Assembly: GCF_031195445.1 (NCBI RefSeq)
Contig: NZ_CP133480.1
Coordinates: forward strand, 2,472,501 to 2,536,500
From: Acuticoccus sp. MNP-M23
Lineage (GTDB): Bacteria > Pseudomonadota > Alphaproteobacteria > Rhizobiales > Amorphaceae
Length of the DNA: 64,000 nucleotides
Direction: 5' to 3'
Below are positions 20,152-30,530 of this stretch, in pieces. A model generated the notes under the pieces. The model made no database searches, was not told where the DNA came from, and worked only from the letters and a program-made list of their open reading frames with translations. The translations under genes were made by a program, and so were the position numbers. How positions within the stretch are numbered: the first letter of the stretch is position 1; every line of letters begins with the position of its first letter.

Positions 20152-20844
20152 TTAGAAGTGGTAGCTGAGCCGCGCGCGGATCGCGTGGAAGTCGTTGTTG
20201 ATCTTGACGTCGCTGACACCTGGACCAAACGTGAGCTTGGTGTCTTGCAGGTCGGTCCAGCGATATTCCAGGCCGACGCTGATTTTTTCGGTCACCAGCG
20301 CTTCCGCGCCGCCACCGATGGTGTAGCCGTGGCGACCCTCGTCCCTGCTGGTGCGGAAAATCTGGGCGCCGCCAGAGATGATATTCGCGTCGGCAGATGT
20401 GTGAGCGTAGGCATAGCCGCCGGTGGCATAGGCGAGAAAGTTGCCGTACGCGAAACCGGCCTTCAGGCGGGCGGATGCCAGCACGTCGATGTCACGGCCG
20501 ACACGAGCCCTGATCGGAACGCCGAAAAGCCGGCCGTTGGCCGATTCGGAGCCATCCATGCCCGAATACTCGACGTCGCCCTCGGCGCCGAGGACAAAGC
20601 CGTTCTGGAACTGGTGCAGATAGCCGACGTGGCCGCCGCCGACGAAACCGCCAAGGTCGAGATTGTCCTGGTCGAACCAGTCCCCGCCGTAGCCGCCCTG
20701 CAGACCGAAGTAGACACCGGTCCAGTTGAGTATGACCGGCGCTGCCTCGAAAACGGGCGCAGGCTCGACCACCACGAGATCTGCGGCGAGTGCGTTGCCT
20801 GCAATGAACGTGGCCGCTGCGGCCAAAAGAATCTGACGCTTCAT
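20152..20844 (-). CDS. Outer-membrane beta-barrel protein, Omp25/Omp31-like porin family
   Basis: Small surface barrel of 230 residues. A classical signal peptide is present (MKRQILLAAAATFIAGNALA, cleaved before AD). The first strand region WTGVYFGLQGGYGGDWF is followed by alternating glycine/aromatic strands. The chain ends in phenylalanine (ARLSYHF), the outer-membrane assembly signal. This pattern matches the rhizobial/Brucella Omp25-Omp31 opacity-type family. The leader methionine has GGAG upstream; an open frame 21 codons longer is not signal-like. It is a single-gene unit with its own terminator. Porin function versus a structural role cannot be decided. Confidence 0.88.
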   Translation of the reverse strand: MKRQILLAAAATFIAGNALAADLVVVEPAPVFEAAPVILNWTGVYFGLQGGYGGDWFDQDNLDLGGFVGGGHVGYLHQFQNGFVLGAEGDVEYSGMDGSESANGRLFGVPIRARVGRDIDVLASARLKAGFAYGNFLAYATGGYAYAHTSADANIISGGAQIFRTSRDEGRHGYTIGGGAEALVTEKISVGLEYRWTDLQDTKLTFGPGVSDVKINNDFHAIRARLSYHF

Positions 20845-21175
20845 GTTGTACTCCACTCTACAAATCTGAGTAGATGGATAGTCGAGTACGCTGAAAGAGT
20901 CTGTCACATATAGAGCACAATAGTGATTGATAGACCTTCCGGGTCAGTTGAATAAAACTTAGGTTGTGCGCGCCTGAATTCAAACCGGAAGTAATTTGCA
21001 TTTACTTGTGATTACTAGACAACGTGCAATTTTAATTGCTTTGCGCGCTTTGCGCGCTTTGCGTGATCCGGGAGGCGGTGGCCGCCGGATATTCCGATGT
21101 CCGGACCCGCCTTGCCCCGGAACATGAACCAAACTCCGCTGCCGGTGTGACACCTGGCGAACGAGTGCCAGAACG
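20845..21175 (-). other. Upstream region of the porin gene, with a short tandem repeat
   Basis: About 330 bases without a gene between the porin and cardiolipin synthase. The half nearest the porin is AT-richer and should contain its promoter, but I cannot pick a convincing -35/-10 pair. At 21038-21063 the 9-base unit GCTTTGCGC is repeated almost three times. Confidence 0.4.
21038..21063. repeat. 9-bp tandem repeat, 2.9 copies
   Basis: The unit GCTTTGCGC occurs at 21038-21046, 21047-21055 and, lacking its last base, 21056-21063. It lies in the non-coding stretch downstream of the cardiolipin synthase gene. Confidence 0.8.
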
Positions 21176-22663
21176 TCAGAGCAGGGGGCCGACAATGGCC
21201 AGGGTGTTGTTCCAGAGCCGCTTCGTCCACGGCCAGGCCTCGACCTCGGCAAGGATCACCTCGCGGCTGTCGGCAATGTACGCGTCCTGCCGGGCGCGCA
21301 TCTGAGCCGTGAGGTCAGGGTCGTGCAGCAGGATATTGTTTTCGTAGTTCAGGTCGAAACTGCGACGGTCCATGTTCGCCGAGCCGATCAGCGTCACCGC
21401 GCCGTCGATGGTCATCGACTTGGTGTGCAGGAGGCCGGGCTGATATTCGAAGATGGTGGCGCCCGCGGTGAGAAGGTCCAGATAGTAGCTGCGGCTCGCG
21501 GCGCCGACGGCAAAATCGTCGTTGCGCGCCGGAAAGACGATGATGACGCGAACGCCCCTGTTTGCCGCCGCGCAAAGGGCGCTCTGGGTGGCTTCGTCGG
21601 GGACATAATAGGGCGTCGTGATCACGAGCTCCCGGCGTGCTGCATACATCACGCTCTGAAACATCTCCGGCATTGCGGATGCGCGGGTCGTCGGGCCGCT
21701 GGCGACCACCTGCGCCGTGAAGCCGGGCTCAACCGTTCCGAGCGGCGCCTGCACCACGCCGCCGATATCCTCGTCGTGGGACTCCATCCAGTCGCAGGCA
21801 AACAGGTGCTGGTTCTGGCGGACGACCGGTCCCTCGAAACGCATCACGGCGTCCACCCAGGGCGCATAGGCCGCCTTGGGCAAGAAGGCGGGATCAGCGC
21901 AATTCTGGCTGCCGCAGTAAGTTATCTCGTTGTCGATCACCAGGATCTTGCGGTGATTGCGAAGATCCACACGCCCCACAACGGCCCGGATCAGCAGATT
22001 GCCGACCTCGAGCGCCCGCGCCAGCCTGATGCCGGCCTTCGCCATTTCGGCCCAGTGGGGGCTGTTGATCAGGGCGCGAGAGCCGAGATCGTCGACCATG
22101 GCGCGGCAGACGACGCCGCGCCCCGCGGCGCTCTTCAGGGCATCGGCCATTTTGGTGCCGTTGGTGTCCGGCAGCCAGATATAGAACATCAGGTGGACGT
22201 GGGCGCGGGCAGCGTCGATATCGGCGACCATCTTGTCGATGGTCGCATCCGAATCCGGCATGAGCGTCGCCCGGTTTCCGGTAACCGCGCCGTATCCGCT
22301 GATCGACCGGCCGACGTTGAAGAGCTGCTCGTAGGGGTCGTGCGCCTCCTGCGGCGGCAGCGCCCTGTCCCACCCTTCAATATCGTGAGGGCGCGGGAGG
22401 CCAGCCACGATCCGCCTCAGCCGGACAACGCGGTTGCGGCCGATATTCGTCTCGCCAAGAAGAATGTAGGCGATCACGCCGAACAGCGGCACGGCCAGCA
22501 CGACGGCAATCCACGCCAGACGGGAAGCCGGGTCCCGGTGCGGCCGCAAGAGAACACGGATGATGCAGGCCGTCCCGATCAGAAATATGAGAGACGCGAT
22601 GATCATCTGAAACTGGCTCCTCGGGCCGCCTGCCGTCACAACCGCCGAGGCTGGGTGGTTCAA
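21176..22663 (-). CDS. cls: Cardiolipin synthase (phospholipase D superfamily)
   Basis: Membrane enzyme of 495 residues that condenses phosphatidylglycerol into cardiolipin. Two N-terminal hydrophobic segments (about 20-36 and 48-68) anchor it. Two HKD motifs are present: NHRKILVIDNEITYCGSQN in the first half and LHTKSMTIDGAVTLIGSAN in the second. The RLAWIAVVLAVPLFGVIAYILLG-type second segment is typical of bacterial Cls. An alternative ATG at residue 20 (MIIASLIFLIG) would start directly at the membrane segment. It stands alone on its strand between the porin and mtlK. Confidence 0.92.
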   Translation of the reverse strand: MNHPASAVVTAGGPRSQFQMIIASLIFLIGTACIIRVLLRPHRDPASRLAWIAVVLAVPLFGVIAYILLGETNIGRNRVVRLRRIVAGLPRPHDIEGWDRALPPQEAHDPYEQLFNVGRSISGYGAVTGNRATLMPDSDATIDKMVADIDAARAHVHLMFYIWLPDTNGTKMADALKSAAGRGVVCRAMVDDLGSRALINSPHWAEMAKAGIRLARALEVGNLLIRAVVGRVDLRNHRKILVIDNEITYCGSQNCADPAFLPKAAYAPWVDAVMRFEGPVVRQNQHLFACDWMESHDEDIGGVVQAPLGTVEPGFTAQVVASGPTTRASAMPEMFQSVMYAARRELVITTPYYVPDEATQSALCAAANRGVRVIIVFPARNDDFAVGAASRSYYLDLLTAGATIFEYQPGLLHTKSMTIDGAVTLIGSANMDRRSFDLNYENNILLHDPDLTAQMRARQDAYIADSREVILAEVEAWPWTKRLWNNTLAIVGPLL

Positions 22664-22779
22664 ACTGGCACACGGCGCCGGGGGACGGCGAGTCGTTCAT
22701 GCCGGCCAGCAGCCTAACCGTGGTCCGGCGCGCCCGCCGTCAGCAGGGGAGGCGGGCACGGGTGTTGCGGACAGGATGC

Positions 22780-24255
22780 TCAGGCGCTGTAGTGTGCGAG
22801 CGCGGCTTCGGTTCCGTTTTCGTCGATGAACCGCATCCAGCGGCAGAAGGGTTGCACGAACGCCTCGGCATCCTTGAGGTCGCCGTAGAACGGGTTCTGG
22901 TCCAGCCAGGCCTCAGGCCTGGCGCGCGCTGCCTTGGCAACTGCGACGAGGCGGTCCCAATCGGGATCGTTGGCGGCGATTTCGGTCCCGTCTTCGCGGG
23001 TGCCGCGCGCCATGCGCGCCCACAGCGCCTCCACCAGCGCAAGGCCGTCCACCGCGCCGCCGGCCGCCAGCCGCTCGCGCACCGTGGGAAGCACAAAGCC
23101 CGCGTGCCGGGAAGATCCGTCGAAAGCCACCCGGCGCGTGGTGTCGCCGATGGCGGTGTTGGAAAAGCGCGTTCGGGTCTGCTGGAAATATGCCTGCGGG
23201 GTCATCTCCGGCACGGGATCGACGTGTGGCAGGATCTCGGTCTCGGCGACCTTGGCGAAATAGGTCCGCACCGCCTCGCTCGCCATGCAGTCGGCAATGG
23301 TGTCCAGCGACAAGAGCTCGCCGGGATTGGCGATGATCTGGTGGCCTGCGTTGAGAACGCGCAGCTTCATGATTTCGTAGGCGTGCACGTCACTGGTGAA
23401 TGTGGCGCCGGCAAGCTCCCACGGCGGGCGGCCTGCGCAGAAATCGTCTTCCATCACCCACTGGCGGAAATTCTCGTGGGTGACGGGCGCGGCATCCGCG
23501 ATGCCGAACTGCCGCGCCAGCGCGATCTCGTGCGGCCCGGTGGCGGGGACGATGCAATCCACCATCGCGTTGGGGAAGCTGACATTTTGCTCGATCCAGT
23601 CCGCAAGGGCGGGGTCGGACAGGCGGGCGAGGCCAGTGACGGTCTGCCGGGCGATGGCGCCATTGCCCTGGAGGTTGTCGCACGACTGCACGGTGAAGGC
23701 CGGCTGCCCGTTCGCGCGCCGCTGTTTCAGCGCCGCGACAATGGCGCCGAATGCCGTGCGCGGGCGCTCCGGACTGGCGGCGTCGTGGCGGATATCGGCG
23801 TGGCTGCCGTCAAGGCTGTGGCCGGCGGCGTCCTGATAGTAGCCGCCTTCGGTCACCGTCAGCGATGCGATCCGGGTGGCGGGATCGGCAAGGGCTGCGA
23901 CCAGCGGCGCGTTGTCGGCGGCGATGGGGCAGAAGTCGATCATCGCCCCGACCACCTCGGCGCCCATGCCCGTGGGGTCCAGCTCGATGAGGGTGGTCAG
24001 CCCGTCCTGCGCCAGAAGCTTGTCGCGCATGGCGCTGTCTGCCGGGCGGACACCGGCGCCGACAATGGCAAAGTCGTGCGCATGCCCGTCCTGCATCAGG
24101 CGGTGGAGATACCACGACTGGTGGGCGCGATGAAAATTGCCGAGCCCGATGTGCACGATCCCGTGCGACAGGGCCGCACGGTCGTAGCGCGGCCGGGCGA
24201 CATTGGCGGGAAGGCGGTTCAGGCTGTCATTCGACAGCGTCGTCAATTCATCCAC
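22780..24255 (-). CDS. mtlK: Mannitol 2-dehydrogenase
   Basis: NAD-dependent polyol dehydrogenase that oxidises D-mannitol to D-fructose. The 491-residue length and the long-chain mannitol dehydrogenase fold match: IVHIGLGNFHRAHQSWYL for the nucleotide site, SVTEGGYY-like TVTEGGYYQD, CDNLQGNG, and catalytic lysine in the EIMKLRVLNAGHQ block. The start is a GTG lying inside the last codons of smoS; a TTG three codons later overlaps the smoS stop. Either start means translational coupling. It is the last gene of the polyol operon, as in the smoEFGK-smoS-mtlK operon known from Rhodobacter sphaeroides. Confidence 0.93.
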   Translation of the reverse strand: MDELTTLSNDSLNRLPANVARPRYDRAALSHGIVHIGLGNFHRAHQSWYLHRLMQDGHAHDFAIVGAGVRPADSAMRDKLLAQDGLTTLIELDPTGMGAEVVGAMIDFCPIAADNAPLVAALADPATRIASLTVTEGGYYQDAAGHSLDGSHADIRHDAASPERPRTAFGAIVAALKQRRANGQPAFTVQSCDNLQGNGAIARQTVTGLARLSDPALADWIEQNVSFPNAMVDCIVPATGPHEIALARQFGIADAAPVTHENFRQWVMEDDFCAGRPPWELAGATFTSDVHAYEIMKLRVLNAGHQIIANPGELLSLDTIADCMASEAVRTYFAKVAETEILPHVDPVPEMTPQAYFQQTRTRFSNTAIGDTTRRVAFDGSSRHAGFVLPTVRERLAAGGAVDGLALVEALWARMARGTREDGTEIAANDPDWDRLVAVAKAARARPEAWLDQNPFYGDLKDAEAFVQPFCRWMRFIDENGTEAALAHYSA

Positions 24256-25012
24256 TGGCCACCATCGACGTTGTAGGTCTGCGCCACGATATAGTCTGCT
24301 TCCGGTGTGGCGAGGAAGACCGCCATGCCCGTCAGATCCTTGGCGACACCCATGCGGCCATAGGGAACGCTCTCGCCGACCTCGCGCTTTTTCTGGCCCG
24401 GTGCCTTGCCCTCCAGCTTTGCGAAAAAGGCATCGACCCCCTCCCAGTGCTCGCCGTCCACCACGCCGGGGGCGATGGCGTTGACGTTGATGCCGTGACC
24501 GATGAGGCCCAACCCGGCGGACTGGGTGAGGCTGATGACGGCCGCCTTGGTGGCGCAATAGACCGCCACGAGCGCCTCGCCCCGCCGGCCGGCCTGGCTT
24601 GCCATGTTGATGATCTTGCCGCCGCCGCCCCGCGCGATCATGTGCCGCGCCACCGCCTGCATGGTGAAGAGGGTGCCCGAAACATTGATGGCGAACACGC
24701 GGTCATAGTCCGCGCGTGTGATGTCGGCGATGGGGGCCGCGGTGAAGAGGGCCGCGTTGTTGATGAGAATGTCGATCCGGCCCATCGCGTCGATGGACGC
24801 TGCGACGGCATTGTCGATGCTCGCCTGGTCGGTGACGTCCATCCGGATCGCGGTGGCCGCCTCTCCGATTTCGCCGGCGGTGCGTCTTGCCCGGTCGATG
24901 TCGATGTCACCGATCACCACTTTTGCGCCCTCGTTCACGTAGGCCTCGGCGAAGGCGCGGCCGATGCCGCGGGCCGAGCCCGTGATGAGGGCGCACTTGC
25001 CGTCGAGCCGCT

Positions 25013-25016
<4 letters not shown>
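24243..25016 (-). CDS. smoS: Sorbitol dehydrogenase, short-chain (SmoS, L-iditol 2-dehydrogenase type)
   Basis: NAD-dependent short-chain dehydrogenase of 257 residues that oxidises sorbitol (and likely galactitol or iditol) to a ketose. It shows [15 protein letters not shown] at the nucleotide site, NNAALF, and the active-site Ser/Tyr/Lys pattern ([20 protein letters not shown]). The start ATG overlaps the smoK stop (ATGA). A much longer open frame upstream is the shadow of smoK. Coupled to mtlK downstream. [19 protein letters not shown] is very close to known SmoS N-termini. Confidence 0.92.
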
Positions 25017-26017
<1,001 letters not shown>

Positions 26018-26027
26018 GGGAGTTCTC

Positions 26028-26858
26028 CTATTTCACCGCGCCGAAGGTGAGGCCTCGGACAAGCTGCTTCTGGGCAAACCAGCCGAGCACGAGGATCGGG
26101 GCAATCGCCATCGTGGAAGCGGCACTGAGCTTGGCGTAGAACAGCCCTTCGGGGCTGGAATAACTGGCAATGAAGGCTGTCAGCGGGGCTGCGTTGGCCG
26201 CCGTCAGGTTCAGGGTCCAGAATGCCTCGTTCCACGCCAGAATGACGTTGAGCAGCATTGTCGAGGCAATGCCCGGCAGTGCCATTGGCGTGAGCACGAA
26301 GATGATTTCCTCGCGCAGGCTTGCACCGTCCATCCTCGCCGCTTCGAGGATCTCACCCGGAATCTCCTTGAAGTAGGTGTAGAGCATCCAGACGATGATC
26401 GGCAGGTTGATCAGCATCAGCACGATGGTGAGGCCGAACCGCGTGTCGAGAAGGCCAAGCTCGATGAAGATCAGGTAGATCGGGTAAAGGACGCCCACCG
26501 CCGGCAGCATCTTGGTGGAGAGCATCCAGAGGAGAATGTCCTTGGTGCGCCTGGAAGGGACGAACGCCATGGACCATGCGGCCGGAACGGCCACGATGAT
26601 GCCGAGCAGCGTCGAACCGCCGGCAATGATGATCGAGTTCCACAGGAAGCGGACATAGTCGGAGCGCTCCTGGACGACGGCGTAGTTCTCCAGCGTCCAG
26701 TCGAAGAACAGGAACACCGGCGGGTCGGCGATGGCCACCGCCTCGGTCTTGAAGCTGGTGAGGACGGTCCACAGGATCGGGAAGAAGATCAGCAGTCCGA
26801 TCGACCAGGCGATGAGGGTGTTGAGCGCTTTGCGCTGGGTGCTGACGGCGCGTGCCAT
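26028..26858 (-). CDS. smoG: Polyol ABC transporter permease, MalG type
   Basis: Inner-membrane permease of 276 residues with about six transmembrane segments. The cytoplasmic EAA loop that docks to the ATPase is [25 protein letters not shown]. The C-terminus TFGAVK is typical of MalG/SmoG. It lies ten bases after smoF and ten before smoK on the same strand, so the subunits are co-transcribed. Confidence 0.92.
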   Translation of the reverse strand: MARAVSTQRKALNTLIAWSIGLLIFFPILWTVLTSFKTEAVAIADPPVFLFFDWTLENYAVVQERSDYVRFLWNSIIIAGGSTLLGIIVAVPAAWSMAFVPSRRTKDILLWMLSTKMLPAVGVLYPIYLIFIELGLLDTRFGLTIVLMLINLPIIVWMLYTYFKEIPGEILEAARMDGASLREEIIFVLTPMALPGIASTMLLNVILAWNEAFWTLNLTAANAAPLTAFIASYSSPEGLFYAKLSAASTMAIAPILVLGWFAQKQLVRGLTFGAVK

Positions 26859-26868
26859 GATGCCTCCT

Positions 26869-27735
26869 CTATTTGTCGAGGTTCTTGCCGACGATCCGCA
26901 TCAGGAAGATCGCGACGATGTTGGCGAGGATGACGGCGTAGATGCCGCCGGCGCTGCCGAGGCCCACATTCTGGCTCTCCAGAACGCGCTGGTAGATGAG
27001 GTAGGTGAGGGTGCGCGTGCCGAACGACCCCTGCGTGGTGACGAAGATTTCCGCAAAGATCGAGAGCAGGAAGATCGTCTGGATGAGGACGACCACCGTC
27101 ACAGCACGGGCAAGATGCGGCAAAATGATGCTAATGAAGCGCGAGACCGGCGGCGCGCCATCCATTTCGGCGGCCTCCAGCTGCTCGCCATCCAGCGACT
27201 GTACTGCGGTCAGAAGGATGAGCGTTGCGAACGGCAGCCACTGCCACGCGACAATCAGGATGATGGATTGCAGCGATGCCTGGCTGAGCCACTCGATGGG
27301 CGCGAAGCCGAAGAATTGCCACAGGTGCGCGAAGAGGCCGTTCACGGGATCCATGAACATGTTCTTCCACACCAGAGCAGACACGGTGGGCATGACGAAG
27401 AACGGCGCAATCACGAGGATGCGCACGATCCCCTGGCCCCACATGGGCTGATCCAGCAGCAGCGCGAGGACGATGCCCAGGACCACGGTGATGATGAGGA
27501 CGCCGCCGACGATGATGAGCGTGGCCTGGACGCTTGGCCAGAACGCGCTGGAGGTCACGAAGCGGACGTAATTGTCGAACCCGGCCCAGCCGAGGTCTCC
27601 GCCGCGCAAGGGCAGGTATTTCTTGAACGAGAAATACAGCGTCATGCACAAGGGAACGAGCATCCAGCCCAAAAGCAGGATGACGGCGGGTGCCATCATC
27701 ACCCTTGCGGCGGTGCGGGAATGTTGGGTGGCCAT
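26869..27735 (-). CDS. smoF: Polyol ABC transporter permease, MalF type
   Basis: Inner-membrane permease of 288 residues with about six transmembrane segments. The EAA loop is EAAEMDGAPPVSRFISIILP. The N-terminal segment MMAPAVILLLGWMLVPL and MFMDPVNGLFAHLW match the sugar-alcohol permease SmoF/MtlF family. It follows smoE after a 112-base gap containing a stem-loop. Confidence 0.92.
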   Translation of the reverse strand: MATQHSRTAARVMMAPAVILLLGWMLVPLCMTLYFSFKKYLPLRGGDLGWAGFDNYVRFVTSSAFWPSVQATLIIVGGVLIITVVLGIVLALLLDQPMWGQGIVRILVIAPFFVMPTVSALVWKNMFMDPVNGLFAHLWQFFGFAPIEWLSQASLQSIILIVAWQWLPFATLILLTAVQSLDGEQLEAAEMDGAPPVSRFISIILPHLARAVTVVVLIQTIFLLSIFAEIFVTTQGSFGTRTLTYLIYQRVLESQNVGLGSAGGIYAVILANIVAIFLMRIVGKNLDK

Positions 27736-27807
27736 GGCTTGGCTCCATGCCGGACTGTCGGGGGCATGGCGGCGGCGCCGTCAGGGGGCGCCGCGCGCGC
27801 GTGTGTT

Positions 27808-27841
27808 GGACGGCGGGCGCGAACGCCCGGCCGTGCCGTCC
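27808..27841 (-). terminator. Stem-loop between smoE and smoF (attenuator or 3'-end stabiliser)
   Basis: Outer arms GGACGGC and GCCGTCC enclose a second helix GGGCG/CGCCC with a four-base loop. It begins seven bases after the smoE stop and has no T-run. Such hairpins usually lower read-through and protect the binding-protein message rather than end the operon. Confidence 0.6.
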
Positions 27842-27847
27842 GGTGGC

Positions 27848-29158
27848 TCAGTAGCCGGCCGCTTCCATCTCTTCGGCGGTGATGTTCTGCGCCTTTTCCA
27901 GCGCCTCCTCGACCGTCTGCTGGCCTGCTAGCGCCGCCGACATTTCCTGGCCGACCTGCGTTGCGATGCCGGCAAACTCGGGGATCGCGACGAACTGGAT
28001 GCCGGTGTAGGGGACCGGGTCGATGGTGGGCGCCGAGGGGTCGGCGGAGTTGATGGAGTCCAGCGTCATCTTCGCGAAGGGCGCAGCATCCAGATATTGC
28101 TGGTTCTCGTAGAGAGACGTGCGCGTGCCGGGGGGAACGTTGGCCCAGCCTTCCTTGTCAGCCACAAGCGCCGTGTAGTCCTTGCTGGTGGCCCAGGCGA
28201 CGAAGGTCTTTGCCGCGTCCGTCGCGTCGGAGCCGGCGGGAATGCCGAGCGACCACGCCCACAGCCAGTTGCCGCGCTTGCCGAGGCCATTGTCGGGCGC
28301 CAGCGCAAAGCCGACCTTGTCGGCGACGGTGGAATCGTCGGGGTTGGTCACGAAGGAAGCCGCAACCGTCGCGTCGATCCACATGCCGCATTTGCCCTGC
28401 TGGAACAGCGACAGATTCTCGTTGAAGCCGTTGGTGGAGGCGCCGGGAGGGCCGGAGTTCTTCATCAGGTCCATGTAGAAGTCGAGCGTCGACTTCCACT
28501 CTTCGCTGTCGAACTGCGGCGTCCAGTCTTCGTCGAACCAGCGCGCGCCGAACGAGTTGGCCATGGCGGTGAGGAAGGCCATGTTCTCGCCCCAGCCGGC
28601 CTTGCCGCGCATGCAGATGCCGTAGATGCCGTTCGCCTCGTCGGTCATCGCCGCCGCAGCTTCGCGGATGAAGTCCCATGTGGGGGCTTCGGGCATCTCG
28701 AGCCCGGCCTTCTCCATCAGATCGGTGCGATACATCACCATGGAGCTCTCGCCGTAGAACGGGGCGGCATAAAGCTCGCCGTCGACGGTCAGGCCGCTGC
28801 GGATGGCGGGCAGCAGGTCGTCGGCGTCCCACGCGTCCGGAAGATCGTTGAGGGATACCAGCCAGCCGAGCTTGCCCCAGATCGGAACCTCGTAAGTGCC
28901 GATGGTCATCACGTCGAACTGACCGCCCTTGGAGGCGATGTCCTGTGTAACACGCTGACGCAAGACGTTTTCTTCGAGCGTTACCCACTCAAGATTGATG
29001 TCGGGGTGCGCTGCCGTGAACTCGTCCGACAAGCCCTGCATGCGGATCATGTCGCCGTTGTTGACGGTGGCAATGGTGACAGTGGTTTGTGCAAGGGCAC
29101 TGCCGGTGGCGAACATAGCCAGCACCGACACGGAACCCAATACTTGGCCCAGTCGCAT
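27848..29158 (-). CDS. smoE: Polyol ABC transporter substrate-binding protein
   Basis: Periplasmic family-1 solute-binding protein of 436 residues that delivers sorbitol or mannitol to SmoFG. The signal peptide is clear (MRLGQVLGSVSVLAMFATGSALA, cleaved before QT). The start has GGGAGGT upstream; a longer open frame of 73 codons is not signal-like. Body motifs include PFYGESSMVMYRTDLMEKAG and FQQGKCGMWIDATVAASF, shared with SmoE/MtlE. It is the first transporter gene of the operon. A candidate operator lies about 70 bases upstream, between it and the LacI gene. Confidence 0.93.
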   Translation of the reverse strand: MRLGQVLGSVSVLAMFATGSALAQTTVTIATVNNGDMIRMQGLSDEFTAAHPDINLEWVTLEENVLRQRVTQDIASKGGQFDVMTIGTYEVPIWGKLGWLVSLNDLPDAWDADDLLPAIRSGLTVDGELYAAPFYGESSMVMYRTDLMEKAGLEMPEAPTWDFIREAAAAMTDEANGIYGICMRGKAGWGENMAFLTAMANSFGARWFDEDWTPQFDSEEWKSTLDFYMDLMKNSGPPGASTNGFNENLSLFQQGKCGMWIDATVAASFVTNPDDSTVADKVGFALAPDNGLGKRGNWLWAWSLGIPAGSDATDAAKTFVAWATSKDYTALVADKEGWANVPPGTRTSLYENQQYLDAAPFAKMTLDSINSADPSAPTIDPVPYTGIQFVAIPEFAGIATQVGQEMSAALAGQQTVEEALEKAQNITAEEMEAAGY

Positions 29159-29226
29159 AACGTACCTCCCATGTAGCTTTTTATTTGGAAGCGAGAGTAG
29201 GAGGCTAAAAACTACCGAGTCAATAT

Positions 29227-29248
29227 GAATTTTCCGCGCGTCAAATTT
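29227..29248. promoter_or_regulatory. Candidate LacI-family operator, smoE side
   Basis: A CGCGCG core at 29235-29240 is flanked by GAATTTTC on the left and TCAAATTT on the right, an imperfect 22-base dyad. The core plus right flank (CGCGCGT, one base, AAATTT) recurs upstream of the LacI gene. It lies in the 97-base gap between lacI and smoE, where an operon operator would be expected. Confidence 0.5.
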
Positions 29249-29255
29249 TAGGCGG

Positions 29256-30317
29256 TCAGGCCGATTGGCGCAGAACCAGGCGGCCGTCGAAAAGGGTCGG
29301 CTTTCGGCCCTTTGCCGTCCCCTCGTTGTCGATGATCTCGAACAGGGTCTCGAAGCTGCGCGCGGCGATGGCGTCATATTCCTGGCTCACGGTTGTGAGC
29401 GCGGGGCAGGTGTAACGGGCAAAGGGGTGGTCGTCGTGGCCTGCGATCCGCATGGCGCAGCCGCTGCCGGCCCCCACGCGCAGGCCGTTCTCGTAGGCGG
29501 CGGCGATGAGGCCGATGGCAAGGCGGTCGTTGCTGCAAAGGACGGTGTTGGTCGCAAAGCCGTTCTGCCGGATCAGACGGCTCCCCTCGCGAAGGCCGAT
29601 GCCCTCGAAATCCCAGCCGCCCCCTTCGGCCTGGACGATGTGCGGCGTCAGCCCCTGTGCGTTCAGCGCATTGCGGAAGGCGTGGTGGCGCTTGAGCGCG
29701 TTGGGGTTGGGCGGTGTCGCCATCTCGAAAAAGCAGGGCGGCTCGCCGGTTCGGCACAGGTGATCGACGATCAGCGCGATGCTCTGATCGTTGTTGGAGC
29801 CGATGAACGCGGCATCGACCCCCTCCATCTCGCTGTCGAAGATGACGGTGGGAACGTCGGCGCAAATGGCCTTGATGGCGGCCTTGTCAGACGCACGGCC
29901 CAGCGGCGCAATCAGTGCGCCAGCAGGCTTCAGGGCGCGCAGCGTGTCGAGGTTTTCGTTTTCGAGGGTAACGTCGCCGTGGGAGCTGAGGAGTAGGGGG
30001 CGAAATCCCTCGGCGATGCACATGCATTCGATACTGCGTGCAATTTCGGCAAAGAACGGGTCGACCAGCTGCGGAACCATGATGCCGATGGTTTTCGTCA
30101 GGCGCCTGTTCTGATTTATTGCATATATATTGGGCCGATAATCGTATCGGGCGAGCGCTCCCTCGATCCGCTTGCGCGTAGAGTGGCGGACGCTGGCCGG
30201 ATCGTTGAAATATTTGGAGATCGTCGGTCGCGAGACGCCCGCAACCGATGCGAATTCTTCCATGTTCTTGATTTTTATGTCGGACACGATTGCCTTCGCC
30301 TTGGATTGGCGCATCAT
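29256..30317 (-). CDS. LacI-family transcriptional regulator of the polyol operon
   Basis: Repressor of 353 residues. The N-terminal helix-turn-helix is MEEFASVAGVSRPTISKYFNDPASVRHSTRKRI, followed by the hinge and a periplasmic-binding-protein-like effector domain (TIGIMVPQLVDPFFAEIARSIE, CSNDRLAIGLIAA, AGHDD). A TTG two codons earlier is open; the ATG pair is more likely. It stands directly before smoE on the same strand, so the likely effector is a polyol or a derived sugar. It may be transcribed with the operon and regulate itself through the two CGCGCG sites. Confidence 0.9.
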   Translation of the reverse strand: MMRQSKAKAIVSDIKIKNMEEFASVAGVSRPTISKYFNDPASVRHSTRKRIEGALARYDYRPNIYAINQNRRLTKTIGIMVPQLVDPFFAEIARSIECMCIAEGFRPLLLSSHGDVTLENENLDTLRALKPAGALIAPLGRASDKAAIKAICADVPTVIFDSEMEGVDAAFIGSNNDQSIALIVDHLCRTGEPPCFFEMATPPNPNALKRHHAFRNALNAQGLTPHIVQAEGGGWDFEGIGLREGSRLIRQNGFATNTVLCSNDRLAIGLIAAAYENGLRVGAGSGCAMRIAGHDDHPFARYTCPALTTVSQEYDAIAARSFETLFEIIDNEGTAKGRKPTLFDGRLVLRQSA

Positions 30318-30348
30318 ACACAACGAGCGTCGCGCAAAAGATCGTTAA

Positions 30349-30370
30349 ATAAATTGCGCGCGTAAAATTT
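30349..30370. promoter_or_regulatory. Candidate LacI-family operator, lacI upstream side
   Basis: A CGCGCG core at 30357-30362 is flanked by ATAAATTG on the left and TAAAATTT on the right. It shares CGCGCGT, one base, AAATTT with the smoE-side site. It lies 32 bases before the LacI-gene start and 160 bases before the divergent TRAP binding-protein gene, so it could act on either. Confidence 0.45.
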
Positions 30371-30530
30371 GCGCGTCGCGGCGGTGTCGGGGAAGGGGGA
30401 CCTCAGCCCGCAGAGAATTGTTTGTTGTCGCGTTACGCGGTGCCTGCCGGGTTGATGCGGCTTGAGTGCCCTTGCCGAACGCCATAGGCTGCCGCCAGCA
30501 AACGATAAAAATCAATCGGGAGGATACTGA

